From assembly GCA_014728015.1 (NCBI GenBank), contig WJMI01000180.1, positions 1 through 35,496 on the forward strand: a stretch of 35,496 nt of DNA. Direction: 5' to 3'. Positions 1-10,400 of the stretch are shown one piece after another. The stretch comes from Chitinivibrionales bacterium. GTDB taxonomy: Bacteria; Fibrobacterota; Chitinivibrionia; Chitinivibrionales; WJMI01. Numbering within the stretch: the stretch's first letter is position 1; every line of letters starts with the position of its first letter. Under the pieces are notes generated by a model. That model ran no database searches. It was not told the origin of the DNA and saw nothing but the letters and a program-made list of their open reading frames with translations. The translations under genes were made by a program, and so were the position numbers.

Positions 1-4
1 GCGC

Positions 5-1561
5 ATGCGTAAACAATGCATGACAACACCTACTGCCATGGTCGGGGCAATCTGCGTTTTCGGCATCTCGCTCTTCTCGAGCTTCATACTCCCGTCACTG
101 CTACAACCTGCATTTGACGGGCCGGACGGCGCGCTCTGGGTCCGTCCCTTCACGATATGGATCGGGTTGGTCGCCGCCGTGTTCTGTATTCTGTTGCCGC
201 TCGCCCGCGCCCGCTTCAGGGATACCGAATCGATATTGTTGCTGGGCACCGCCTTTTTCCTGGGGGGGGTTCTTCTGTTCGTGGGTATCCAGAGGTTCAG
301 TTCAGGTCTGCGGGAATTGGAGTCCTTTCATGAAGGACGATGCCTGCGAATTGGCCTTGGCGTGCCGCTTTTTCCCGATCCGGAAAAAGCACCCCTCGGC
401 AGCTACTACACTCCGTTGCTGTACGTGCTCGGCGGAGTTCTTTACCGGGTATTTCCCGGCGCGTCGGGCTATGGACGTCTCATTTCTCTGAGCGCCGTGG
501 CGGTTACCGCAGCGTTTGCTTTCGTGATTGCACGCATGCACTTTAGGTCGGAAAAGGCAGGCCTATGGGCATGTACACTGTTCCTGGGTACGTACAGTAT
601 CATGGGAAAGATGTATGACTGGGTGCTGGTCGATCCGCTGATGATGTGCCTGCTTGTTGTGTCGCTATACTTCCTAATGAAAGATACGCCGAGGGGGGAC
701 TTCTCTGCTCTCTGGTTCGCGGGGCTGGCGTGCTTGACAAAACAGACCGCGCTGCTACCATTTGCCGTTGTTCTGGCGTTTGCCGTCACACGTCGCCGTC
801 CTTGGTGGGTGTATACGCCGGTCGTGTGCTGGATCTTGCTCGGCGGAGTGATGATCGCTGCAACGGATGGGCGCGCGTGGCTTTATCTGGTGGCCGAGAG
901 AACAGGACAAAACTTCAAGTCATGGCCACATCCAGATGCCATGATGCGCTTGTTTGTCTTTCAACTCCCTCTCTGGGCTATGGCTGCGCTTTCCCTCCGG
1001 CGGAATCGGAGCGTGCGATTTGAGATATGTTCGGTGTCCGTTCTTCTCATCTGTATTGCCGGTGCCTGGAAAGGGGGAGGGTGGATCAACACCGTGTTTC
1101 CATTCGAGCCGTTCCTCTGCGTCGCCGCCGCGGGCATTGCGGGAAAATGGAAACTGCTGGGGGTAGTCCAATTAGTGCTGGGCATTTACAATCCGTTCGC
1201 GACAATCTACCCGTGGGCGACTATCCGAAATCCGGATCAACGGGCGGTCACAATTGCGCGATCGGTTGATGGTGATGTTTGGTTTCCGGCGCAGCCGTAT
1301 CTCTACGGCCGAGCTGGCAAGCCTGTCTGGGAGGACTTCGGTTCGCTCGAGGCCCGTGCGGCAGGTGGTATACCACCCCCGGATCGATTCATGACGGCAC
1401 TGCAACGGAAGCATTTCGAGTGCATTATCATGCGGCGGGGGGGAGCATTTTGGTTTGGCAGCGTTTCACCCGCGATACACCAAGCCGTTACCTGCAACTA
1501 CATGCAGCGCACTCAAGGCGAACTCATCATCTTCGAGCCCACAGTCGAAACATCGCCGTGA
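5..1561 (+). CDS. Polytopic membrane protein, GT39/ArnT-like glycosyltransferase family (start may lie upstream of window)
   Basis: 518-aa ORF with many hydrophobic segments and an extracytoplasmic loop pattern (FVGIQRFSSGLRELESFHEGRC...YYTPLLYVLGGVLYRVFP) typical of dolichyl-P-mannose-mannosyltransferase-like proteins; the ORF starts 4 nt from the window edge. Confidence 0.65.
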   Translation: MRKQCMTTPTAMVGAICVFGISLFSSFILPSLLQPAFDGPDGALWVRPFTIWIGLVAAVFCILLPLARARFRDTESILLLGTAFFLGGVLLFVGIQRFSSGLRELESFHEGRCLRIGLGVPLFPDPEKAPLGSYYTPLLYVLGGVLYRVFPGASGYGRLISLSAVAVTAAFAFVIARMHFRSEKAGLWACTLFLGTYSIMGKMYDWVLVDPLMMCLLVVSLYFLMKDTPRGDFSALWFAGLACLTKQTALLPFAVVLAFAVTRRRPWWVYTPVVCWILLGGVMIAATDGRAWLYLVAERTGQNFKSWPHPDAMMRLFVFQLPLWAMAALSLRRNRSVRFEICSVSVLLICIAGAWKGGGWINTVFPFEPFLCVAAAGIAGKWKLLGVVQLVLGIYNPFATIYPWATIRNPDQRAVTIARSVDGDVWFPAQPYLYGRAGKPVWEDFGSLEARAAGGIPPPDRFMTALQRKHFECIIMRRGGAFWFGSVSPAIHQAVTCNYMQRTQGELIIFEPTVETSP

Positions 1562-1631
1562 TCGTGTCGCCGAAGCGAATATCGCTCGGCCGAGTCGACC
1601 GACGCCGCTACTGACGTATATTCTACCCCCT

Positions 1632-2414
1632 ATGGGTCACGCGTTCGAGCTCCGCAAGAAATATATCCTCGGCAAGATCGACCAGGAATCCTCTGTCCTG
1701 GTCAAAGACATCGCCGACGAGCTTGGTGTTTCCGAAACCACTATCCGTCGCGATCTTAACGAGCTTGATTCCCGGAAACTCATCCGGCAGGTCTACGGCG
1801 GCGCCGTGCGTATCGAGCGGTCGTCACGCTCGTTCCGGTTCGCATGGGCCAATCGAAGCACGCAGGAGATCGAGGCAAAGAAGCGCATTGGGCGCCGCGC
1901 GGCATCGTTTGTGCAGGATGACGATATCCTGTATATCGATCCGGGCACCACAAGCTGGGAGATGATCCCGTACCTCAAGGAGAAGCGCAATCTCACGATT
2001 ATCAGCAATTCGGTCCGCCTCCAGCAGTGCATGGAGTTCATCGGGCATCATAATATTATCCAGCTTGGCGGTACGTTTCGCCCGGATCGCCTCGATACGG
2101 TTGGTACGCTCGCAATCTTGGGCCTGGAGCAGCTTCGGGGCTACAAGGCGTTTCAGGGCGGTGATGGCATGGATATCGAGTTCGGGCTTTCGGCGATAGA
2201 CCACGAAAGCGCGCTCATCGCAAAAACCGCGCTGGACAAGGCCCGCCAGGTGTTCGTGATTGCCGATCACACCAAATTCGAAAGCCCCTCGATGCTCTTC
2301 AAGATCGCCGACATCGATAACATAGACTATATCATAACCGATCGGCCGCTCAGCAGCCAGTGGAACCAGACCTGCGAGCGGTCGAATATCAACGTGATAT
2401 TTGCGGAAGGATAG
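1632..2414 (+). CDS. DeoR-family transcriptional regulator
   Basis: N-terminal HTH (LRKKYILGKIDQESSVLVKDIADELGVSETTIRRDLNELDSRKLIRQVYGGAV) and DeoR C-terminal sensor (DDILYIDPGTTSWEMIPYL). In-frame ATG at 1632 preferred over the ORF-track start at 1455, which would overlap the upstream gene. Confidence 0.9.
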   Translation: MGHAFELRKKYILGKIDQESSVLVKDIADELGVSETTIRRDLNELDSRKLIRQVYGGAVRIERSSRSFRFAWANRSTQEIEAKKRIGRRAASFVQDDDILYIDPGTTSWEMIPYLKEKRNLTIISNSVRLQQCMEFIGHHNIIQLGGTFRPDRLDTVGTLAILGLEQLRGYKAFQGGDGMDIEFGLSAIDHESALIAKTALDKARQVFVIADHTKFESPSMLFKIADIDNIDYIITDRPLSSQWNQTCERSNINVIFAEG

Positions 2415-2423
2415 TTTCTGCTC

Positions 2424-3695
2424 ATGAAAACACTCGCGCTCAGGCTCTACGGAAAAAACGACCTTCGGCTGGAGGAGTTCGAACTCCCGAAAATGCATGA
2501 CGACGAAATCCTGGCGGATATTGTCACCAACAGCATCTGCATGTCGTCGCACAAGGCGGTCGCCCAGGGACCGGACCACCAGAAAGTGCCCAACGATATC
2601 GCGCAGAACCCCGTCATCGTCGGGCACGAGTTCTGCGGGACCCTGCTCGAGGTCGGCTCCAGGTGGAAAGACACGTTCAAGCCGGGCCAGAAGTACAGCG
2701 TGCAGCCCGCGCTGAATTATCCGGGAAGGGGCCCTGATGCGCCGGGCTATTCGTTCCACTATATCGGCGGGCAGGCCACGAAGGTGATCATTCCCAAGGA
2801 AGTGCTTGAAATGGACTGTCTGCTTCCGTATGACGGCGACGGGTTTTTCAAGGCATCGCTTTCCGAGCCGGTGAGCTGTATTATCGGGGGTTTCAACGCG
2901 CAGATTCATCGGGAACGCGGCAACTATAGGCCGACCATGGGTATCGCAAAAGGCGGTGCCATGGCTATCCTTGCCGGCGCGGGCCCCATGGGTCTCGGGG
3001 CGGTCGATTATGCGCTGCACGGCCCGCGGCAGCCCCGCCTGCTCGTGGTGACTGATATCGACCAGGCGCGTCTGGATAGGATGAACCAGCTGTATCCGGT
3101 CGAGAAAGGTAGGGAGCTGGGCGTGGATCTGCAGTATGTAAACACCCGTGATGTCGATGCCGTGGCGCATCTCAAGGGGCTCAACGGCGGGAAAGGGTAC
3201 GACGATGTGTTCGTGTTCGCGCCGGTGGTCCCGCTCGTAGAGCAGGCCAGCGCGCTCCTGGGATACATGGGGTGCATAAACTTCTTCGCAGGCCCCGCCG
3301 ACAAGAGTTTCACCGCGCCGATTAACTTCTATGACGTTCACTACAATCTGCACCATGTCGCGGGATCGTCGGGCGGCAATACCGATGACATGCGCGAGGC
3401 CCTGGATCTCATGGGCAGGGGTTTGCTGGATCCGGCGGTCATGATCACGCATGTGGGCGGTATCGACAGCGCCGCGGAAACCATCAAGAACCTGCCGAGC
3501 ATTCCCGGCGGGAAAAAGCTCATTTACACGAACAAGGCCATGCCGCTGACCGCGCTCGAGGATTTTGAGATGATCGGTGAGCGCGACCCGTTTTTCGCGG
3601 AGCTGGCCGCTATCATTGCAAAGAGCAAGGGATTATGGTCGGTCGAGGCGGAGCAGTATGTACTCGATCATGCTACCCCTATCAACGTTTCTTGA
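2424..3695 (+). CDS. Zinc-dependent MDR alcohol dehydrogenase, SorE-like (L-sorbose-1-phosphate reductase-like)
   Basis: MDR features: NSICMSSHKA (Cys ligand), GHEFCGTLLEVG, SLSEPVSCIIGG, and nucleotide-binding AILAGAGPMGLGAVDYAL. Overall resembles SorE-type reductases. Confidence 0.8.
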   Translation: MKTLALRLYGKNDLRLEEFELPKMHDDEILADIVTNSICMSSHKAVAQGPDHQKVPNDIAQNPVIVGHEFCGTLLEVGSRWKDTFKPGQKYSVQPALNYPGRGPDAPGYSFHYIGGQATKVIIPKEVLEMDCLLPYDGDGFFKASLSEPVSCIIGGFNAQIHRERGNYRPTMGIAKGGAMAILAGAGPMGLGAVDYALHGPRQPRLLVVTDIDQARLDRMNQLYPVEKGRELGVDLQYVNTRDVDAVAHLKGLNGGKGYDDVFVFAPVVPLVEQASALLGYMGCINFFAGPADKSFTAPINFYDVHYNLHHVAGSSGGNTDDMREALDLMGRGLLDPAVMITHVGGIDSAAETIKNLPSIPGGKKLIYTNKAMPLTALEDFEMIGERDPFFAELAAIIAKSKGLWSVEAEQYVLDHATPINVS

Positions 3696-3727
3696 AATAA
3701 CAAGCCGTTTACACAGGAAAGGACCGT

Positions 3728-4894
3728 ATGTCTCTCACAAAGCCGTTGCGCGTTAACAGTCATATTCATTCTCCCTACTCGTTCTCCGCGTTCGATTCGG
3801 TGGAGCAGGCGGTAACACTGGCCCGCGAGCAGGGCGTTGCCGCGCTTGGGCTCAGCGATTTCAACCTGGTTGACGGCCACGAAGAATTCGCCGGTCTCTG
3901 CGCCCGGTACGGGGTCTATCCGCTGTTCAACATGGAAACCATCACGCTGGTCCGTGAAGACAAAGACAGGGGATTTCGCTACAACGACGGCAACCCCGGC
4001 ATTATCTATTTCTGCTGCGAGGCGCTCGACCATCCGGCGAGTTTTTCGCAGGCTTCCCGCGACAGACTGCATACGTTGTGGGCCGGCACCCAGAGCCGCA
4101 TGCGGGAAATGATCGCCAACGTTAACAGGCATTTTGCAGCCAGCGGCCTGGATGTGTCTTTCGATTACGAGTCGATGCGGGAGCGGTTTGCCAAAAACAC
4201 GGTACGCGAGCGGCATCTGGCCAAGGCGATATTCCATGCAGTTGTCGAGCGCTGGCCCGATCGCGCCGAAGCTCTTGACGCGCTGGAGAAGGCGATGGGC
4301 ACCCGCGCCGTGGACCTGGGGGACCCCATGGGCGCGCAGGGGACCATTCGCGGCGCGCTTCTGAAAGCCGGGAAACCGTGCTATGTCGAGGAAGACCTCG
4401 ATGCGTTCATGACGCCTGCCGAGGCGCGGGAGCTGGTCCTTGACGGCGGCGGCGTGCCGTGCTACCCGATCTGGATCGATGACCGGGCGGGGTACAGCGA
4501 ATACGAGAAAGATCCGGATGCGCTGGCGGATACGCTTCTTCGGATGGGATTCCATTGCGTGGAGTTCATTCCCCTGCGAAACGATTACGATCATTTCAAA
4601 TCGTACGTATTGCGCATGCACGAGCGCGGTTTCAATGTGATATTCGGCACCGAGCATAACACCCCGAAGCTCATACCGCTTTATCCCATGGCCTACGGCG
4701 ATGTGGAATTCGACGAAGAAATCATGCGCATCGGGTACCGGGGCATCTGCGTTCTGGCCGCGCACCAGGAGCGGCGCCGGCAGGGACAGGACGGGTATGT
4801 CGACCGGCAGGGCGAGCGCCAGATTGCGCCCGGCGACATGGACGCTTTCGCGCATATCGGCGACGAGGCCATTCGCAGGGCCATTGACGTGTAG
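3728..4894 (+). CDS. PHP-domain protein
   Basis: HxH start motif (RVNSHIHSPYSFSAFDSVEQAVTLAREQGVAALGLSDFN) and NMETITL. Upstream AGGAAAGGA ribosome-binding site. Confidence 0.8.
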   Translation: MSLTKPLRVNSHIHSPYSFSAFDSVEQAVTLAREQGVAALGLSDFNLVDGHEEFAGLCARYGVYPLFNMETITLVREDKDRGFRYNDGNPGIIYFCCEALDHPASFSQASRDRLHTLWAGTQSRMREMIANVNRHFAASGLDVSFDYESMRERFAKNTVRERHLAKAIFHAVVERWPDRAEALDALEKAMGTRAVDLGDPMGAQGTIRGALLKAGKPCYVEEDLDAFMTPAEARELVLDGGGVPCYPIWIDDRAGYSEYEKDPDALADTLLRMGFHCVEFIPLRNDYDHFKSYVLRMHERGFNVIFGTEHNTPKLIPLYPMAYGDVEFDEEIMRIGYRGICVLAAHQERRRQGQDGYVDRQGERQIAPGDMDAFAHIGDEAIRRAIDV

Positions 4895-5018
4895 TCTTGC
4901 CCATCCGCACCTCCCGCAATCGCAGCCCGGACCGCTGTCCGCACTATCTTATATATTATGCCTCGTTGTGTGAGTGCCCTGAAACATCCCCCTGCGGTTT
5001 TTTTGAAGGAGTTGTAGT

Positions 5019-6875
5019 ATGTCCACGCGTCCTCACTTCGAAGCCCTGGCCAAGCGGGCCAGATCATTTAAAGCATCGTCACGCCGCCTGGTCGGCCATG
5101 TGCCTACAATCGCGATCACGCCGGTGGCTGACGGCCGTACCGGCGCGTACGAGTACAATGTGGAGCGCACCTGGGGAATGGTCCAGCGGGTATACGACCT
5201 TATCGTCGGTCATGTCCGGCTCTATGACGGGCTCGCCCCGAATGTGGTTGTGGCCCCGGAAATCGTATACGGCGCGCGGACCGGTGCCCTTGCCCAGGAA
5301 TACTACGCCACGCAGGGCGTCAGCGCCAACATATTCGTGAGCCGATCGTGGGCGTACAGCGACGAGCTCATGTCGGCATGCATGGGCATTGGCAGCGCCG
5401 AGTGGCAGATCGCCGCCTACGGCCTGAACCAGACCGATCGCCCGGGCGCGGTATGGCTCAAGGCGTTCTGCGCTGCCATGGACGAGAAGCGCCGGCCGAT
5501 ATTCTGTATCTACAATCCCGACCTCGAATCAGAAGAGGGCGAACTGGCGCCGTTCGTGCGCGATCGCATTCTCCGGTTTGCCCGGTGCGCGGTCGCGGCG
5601 GCCGAGATGCGCGGCAAGAACTATCTGGGTGTAGGCGGCGTGTCCATGGGCATCATCGGCTCCGACGTGCGGCGTAACCTGCTGCACCACTACTTCGGTA
5701 TGGGCAGCGCATCGGTTGACATGTCTCTTTTGCGCGGCCGGATTGACAAGGGGTTCTACGATCACGAAGAGGCGGAGCGGGCGTTTCGGTTCATGAAACG
5801 GCGCTTCAGGTATTCGTTTGGCGAGGGCGCCCGGCCGCTGTCCGGCGACGACCTTCTGAAGACCAGCATCATCATGGCGCTTATCGTGCGCGATCTGATG
5901 GTGGGCAATCCGCGCCTGGCCAGCAAGAAGAACGGCAGAAGCCAGGGATTCACCGGCGACGTAGAGCACGCGCAGGGGTTTAACGCTATTGCCGCGGGCA
6001 CGCAGGGACAGCGGCAGTGGACCGACCTGTATCCCAATTTCGACATGTGCGAATCGATTCTCTCCAGCACGTTCGACTGGGACGGGTTCCGGCCGCCGTA
6101 CATCGTGGCAACGGAGAACGACTCGAAGAACGCGATCGGCATGCTTGCGGCATACCTTTTGACCGGCGGCATGCCCCAGCTGTTCGCCGACATCCGCACG
6201 AACTGGACCGCGGAGAGTGTCAAGAAGGCCACGGGAAAAGACGTATCAAAAATCGCGCCCAACGGGTTTATTGACAAGAGAAATTCAGGCGCCGGCGCGC
6301 TGGACTACGCGGTCGACATGTTCGCCACTACGGGAGAGAAAAGCGGGCACGCGTGCCGGCTCATGGAAAAGCTCCGTTCGAACAAGAGCGCGCAGAAAAA
6401 GCATATTACCGCGGCAATAGAGAATACCATGTACATGGCGGCATCGCTTACCTATTTCCCCGGCGACGGCCTGTCGAGTCACTACCGCACGCCGGGCGGG
6501 GTGCCAATGACCGCGTACCGCTACAATGTGGTTGACAACATGGTGACCTGCTCGGTGGTCGAGGGCGCAACGGTCGAGCTGCCCAAGGCGGTTGCCGCGC
6601 ATGTCAGCACCGTGACCGACAAGACCTGGCCGGAAAGCTACTGGGTCCCCCGGGACATGACGTCGTTCGAATACATGTCCCGTATCGGGCCCAACCACGA
6701 TGCCAACAGCTTCGGGCTCATCGGCGCCGACCTGATCACGCTCAACGCGATGCTGCGTATCCCGGTCGACATGCACAATGTGCCGAAGGACCAGATATTC
6801 CGGCCGACCATGTGGGACCGCTACGGCGGAAATGATTTCCTGGTGTGCGAAAAGCTGGGGCCCAATTACATCTGA
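5019..6875 (+). CDS. L-fucose isomerase-like aldose isomerase
   Basis: Extended similarity to FucI: GKNYLGVGGVSMGI, GFNAIAAGTQGQRQWTDLYPN, STFDWDGFRPPYIVATENDSKNAIGML, PQLFADIRTNW, GLIGADLITLNAMLRIPVDMHNVPKDQIFRPTMW. Glu (ATENDS), Asp (FADIR) and His (GPNHD) metal ligands all present. Strong SD AAGGAG. Confidence 0.88.
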   Translation: MSTRPHFEALAKRARSFKASSRRLVGHVPTIAITPVADGRTGAYEYNVERTWGMVQRVYDLIVGHVRLYDGLAPNVVVAPEIVYGARTGALAQEYYATQGVSANIFVSRSWAYSDELMSACMGIGSAEWQIAAYGLNQTDRPGAVWLKAFCAAMDEKRRPIFCIYNPDLESEEGELAPFVRDRILRFARCAVAAAEMRGKNYLGVGGVSMGIIGSDVRRNLLHHYFGMGSASVDMSLLRGRIDKGFYDHEEAERAFRFMKRRFRYSFGEGARPLSGDDLLKTSIIMALIVRDLMVGNPRLASKKNGRSQGFTGDVEHAQGFNAIAAGTQGQRQWTDLYPNFDMCESILSSTFDWDGFRPPYIVATENDSKNAIGMLAAYLLTGGMPQLFADIRTNWTAESVKKATGKDVSKIAPNGFIDKRNSGAGALDYAVDMFATTGEKSGHACRLMEKLRSNKSAQKKHITAAIENTMYMAASLTYFPGDGLSSHYRTPGGVPMTAYRYNVVDNMVTCSVVEGATVELPKAVAAHVSTVTDKTWPESYWVPRDMTSFEYMSRIGPNHDANSFGLIGADLITLNAMLRIPVDMHNVPKDQIFRPTMWDRYGGNDFLVCEKLGPNYI

Positions 6876-6983
6876 ACCGGGCATGCAATTCGGCGGGGGA
6901 GACGATTTCCGGCGCGAGAGGCTACCCGATCGCGCCGGAAAAGGTGATACCGTTATACTCTGCATCCAGAGAGACAGGGGACC

Positions 6984-7379
6984 ATGACGCGAGAGAACAT
7001 ACAGCTCAACGACTGCCTGGCATGCGGCGCGCAATGCTGCCGTCACGTAGCAATGCAGACCGAGACGCCGCGCTGCAAGCGTGAATATGACAACATCCGC
7101 TGGTTTCTCATGCACGAGAACGTGAACGTGTTCGTTGATGACGAGAACGACTGGCTGGTGGAATTCAAGACGCGATGCTCGCATCTGCGCGCGGACAACA
7201 CCTGCGAAATTTATCCCGACCGGCCCAGCGTGTGCCGGGACTATCCGCCGCCCGGGTCGCCGTGCGAATACGGCGATGCGGACCCGCCGCACAAAGTGCT
7301 CTTTACCACGGCGCGGGAATTCGAAGAGTACCTGGAGCGCAAAGGTATCGACTGGCGGTACAAAAAAAACGAGCCGTAG
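6984..7379 (+). CDS. YkgJ-family cysteine cluster protein
   Basis: CLACGAQCCRH...RCSHLRADNTCEIYPDRPSVCRDYP matches the CxxCxxxCC...CxxL....C.IY..RP..CR.YP pattern. Confidence 0.85.
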   Translation: MTRENIQLNDCLACGAQCCRHVAMQTETPRCKREYDNIRWFLMHENVNVFVDDENDWLVEFKTRCSHLRADNTCEIYPDRPSVCRDYPPPGSPCEYGDADPPHKVLFTTAREFEEYLERKGIDWRYKKNEP

Positions 7380-7405
7380 GGAGTCCCCTCTTCTCCCCAC
7401 GGCTC
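7362..7405 (-). terminator. Rho-independent terminator for the minus-strand TPR gene, overlapping the 3' end of the opposing ykgJ-like gene
   Basis: Minus strand reads GAGCCGTGGGGAG-AAGAGGGGA-CTCCCTACGGCTC-G-TTTTTTTT: a 13-bp stem with one G.U pair, 9-nt loop, then an 8-T tract (plus-strand A8 at 7362-7369). Confidence 0.85.
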
Positions 7406-7438
7406 TGCACACTATGCGAACCCGGCGCTATCCGGGGG

Positions 7439-10400
7439 TCACTCCAGAATTGCCATCTGTTTCTTCAGGGTTTCTTCTTCGCCGCCGGCGCGGACATATT
7501 TCTTCGTGTAGCGCCTGGCTTCCTCCTCGTTGCCCAGATGCTTGCCGTAGATTGTGGCGATGTAGATATAGGCATCGAGACACTGCTCCCCGCCCCGCTT
7601 AACCGCCTCCACATAGGCATCAACAGCTTCCTGGTATCTGTTGACCATCCGGTACGCATGGCCAAGACCCATCAAAAGGCGCGGGTTCTTAGGGTTGTGC
7701 TCGAGGCCCTGTTTCACGATTTCCATGGCCCGCATGTGCTGTTTCTGATGGCTCTTGAGCTGCGCGAAACGATAGTATGCTTCGGCAACCTGCGGGTATT
7801 TCGACGATACCTCGCGGTAGATTTCGAAGGCTGAGGCATACTCCCCGATACCCTCGTATGCGCGCGCCAGGTCGAGCATCAGGTAGGGGTTGTACGGATC
7901 GCGGGCAAGCGCCTTGCCGAAATTGACAATCGCGTTGTTGTGGTCGCCTTTGGCGAGATCGACCCGCCCGAGCCCGCTGTGCGCCTCGGGAATGTCCGGC
8001 TTCAGCCTGAGCGCCACCGTATATGAGATGCGCGCTGCATCCGCATCACCTTCTATCTCGAATATTTCTCCGGCGGCCAGGTGGTGCCAGACGGTTTTCT
8101 GATCGCGCTTGCGGCGTTTTACCATCTCCCGGGCCTCGTCAAAACGGCCCGAACGAATGTGCAGGTTCGTCAGGTGATAGAATGCCTCGTGCTGGTCGGG
8201 ATTCTTATCGAGCACCTGTCCGAAAAGCTCGGCGGCCCTGGTGTCCTGGCACCCGAGCTTGTACGCGCAGGCAAGGCCGACCGCCGTCTTCTCGTCGTAG
8301 CCGTCGATTTCGATGGCGCGCTTGAAATACCCGATGGCCGGAGCATAGTCGCATTCGTCAAAGCATATGCGGGCGAGCGTGCGATAGCATCCGGCGCAAT
8401 TGGGGTCCTTCGCGATGGCCTTGGTGAGCACCGCCTTGGCTTCATCGCTTTTCCCGGCTTCCCGGTACAGCCTGCCCGCGAGGGCCAGGGCGGGAACCGA
8501 GCCGGCATCGATATCCAGGGCCGCCTCGACGGCTTTCACGGCTGCGTCCGCGTGGCCGGCTTCCCAGGCCAGGCGCGCGAACAGGACCTGGTACTCGGCG
8601 ACATAAGGGTCCTGGCCGACCGCGCGCCGCATGTGCTCCAGCGCTTCGGGTCCCCGGTCCGAGCCAGCCAGCAACAGGCTGTAGGCATACAGCGACGGCG
8701 CGTGATTCCCGTCTAATTCCAGTGCGCTCGCGAAATGCCGCTCCGCCTTTTTCTCGCGATCAGATGCGACATAGTACCGGCCCAGCTCGAAATGCGCATC
8801 AAGGTTCTGCCCGTCGGCATCGAGCGCCGACTTCAGGTGCGCGTACCGGGCATCGGCGTTGCCCAGGGACTCATACGCCCGGGCGAGCGTGACATGGAGG
8901 GCGGCATTGTTCGGCCGCATGGAGCTGGCTTTTTCCAGCGCCGCGACCCCGTCGGTGGTCTTGCCCGATGCCAAAAGAAGGTTCCCGAGCTCTTCTGTGC
9001 TGGCAAAATCGCCCGGCCTGACCGTGGTCAGCTTGCGCAATGTCGCAACGAGCTTTTCGATGTCGTTTATGGCCCGGTAGCAGTCGCAGAGAAGCACGAG
9101 GACATCGGAGTCGTTAGGCTGGACCGCGTGCGCACCCTCGGCCGCGGCAGCGGCCTCGGCGATCTTCCCGACCTGGCGAAGCGCCCTGGCCAGCATGAAC
9201 TGCACCTCGAAATGCTTCGGCTCGAGCGCGGCAGCCTTGGCCAGGGACGTGGCGGCCTTGGCGTAGAGCTGCTTCGAGAAATAGATCTCGCCCATGCTGC
9301 GCCATGCGGAGGAATCATCAGGTTTGAGCTCGACGTATTCGCGGTAGCGCTTGACCGCGGCAACCTTGTCGTTTTGGCCGGCGCAGACCTCGGCGAGTGT
9401 TTTCAGGAAGCGCGCTTCGGCCTGAGGGCGGACCACGGCCTTTTCGAGCACTTCGCGGGCCTCGGCGAGGCGTTGGTCGTTTCGGTACAACCGCACCAGA
9501 CAATCGTAGTTGCGCATGTCGTTGGGATAGGCTTCGGCATTCAGATGATAGCGTCCGATTGCATCTTCGAACTTCCGGTCCTTTTCGAACAGCTCGCCGA
9601 TATGAAACGCCAGATCCGGCTTGCGATCGTTTTCGATCAGACCCAGCAGGTTGCCGTAGGAATGGCGGGCGTTCTCGAGCTGGCCCTGCTTCTCATACGA
9701 GACCGCCAGCATTTCGACCACCTTTGGATCGGCGGGCGTATTTGCCGCGGCGGTCTCGAGCCACGGGAGCGCTTTGGCGTGCTGCGAGGACTGGTAGTAT
9801 GATTCCCCGAGCATGCGCACGGTCTGCACATCGCCCAGATGCGAGCCATCAAGCCCGGCGAGCAGATCGATGACTTTCTGGTAGAGGTGATGGCCATACT
9901 CGAACCGGGCAAGGTGCAGGTTGATCTCGTGGTTCTTGTATCCCTTGTTCACGAAAAGCTTGTACAGCTCGTGGGCGCGTTTGATGGAATTGGCTTCCTC
10001 ATGAAGCAGGCCGGCCCTGGCAAGGTAGTCCTTGTTTTGCGCATTGTTCAGCTCGAACAGTTTCACGTAGCACTCAGCGGCCGCGACCTTCTGGCCCAGC
10101 TTCAGATGCGCGGCGGACATCCTGGTAAGCGCCTTTTGGTGGTCGGATTTCTTCTCCAGACACGCACTGTAGGCCGCGATGGCCTTGCGTGCGTTGCCGA
10201 CCTTGTCGTAGCCCTTGCCGAGCATGAAGCTGGTATTCATTTCAGGTGAGCCGAGCTTGCGCGCGGTCGCGAGGAACACCTCGGCCTCGCGCTCGCTGTT
10301 CTGTTCGAGCGAGACAATTGCCAGGCGGTAATAGGCCTGCGCATCTGTGGCATCGAGCTTGGTCAGCTTGCGATACTCCACCGCCGCCACGGGGTAGTTG

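Noticed and set aside
1824-4855. Minus-strand ORFs of 542 aa (1824-3452) and 395 aa (3668-4855)
   Set aside because: Antisense to DeoR/SorE-like/PHP genes with strong family motifs on the plus strand; the shadows have no motif.
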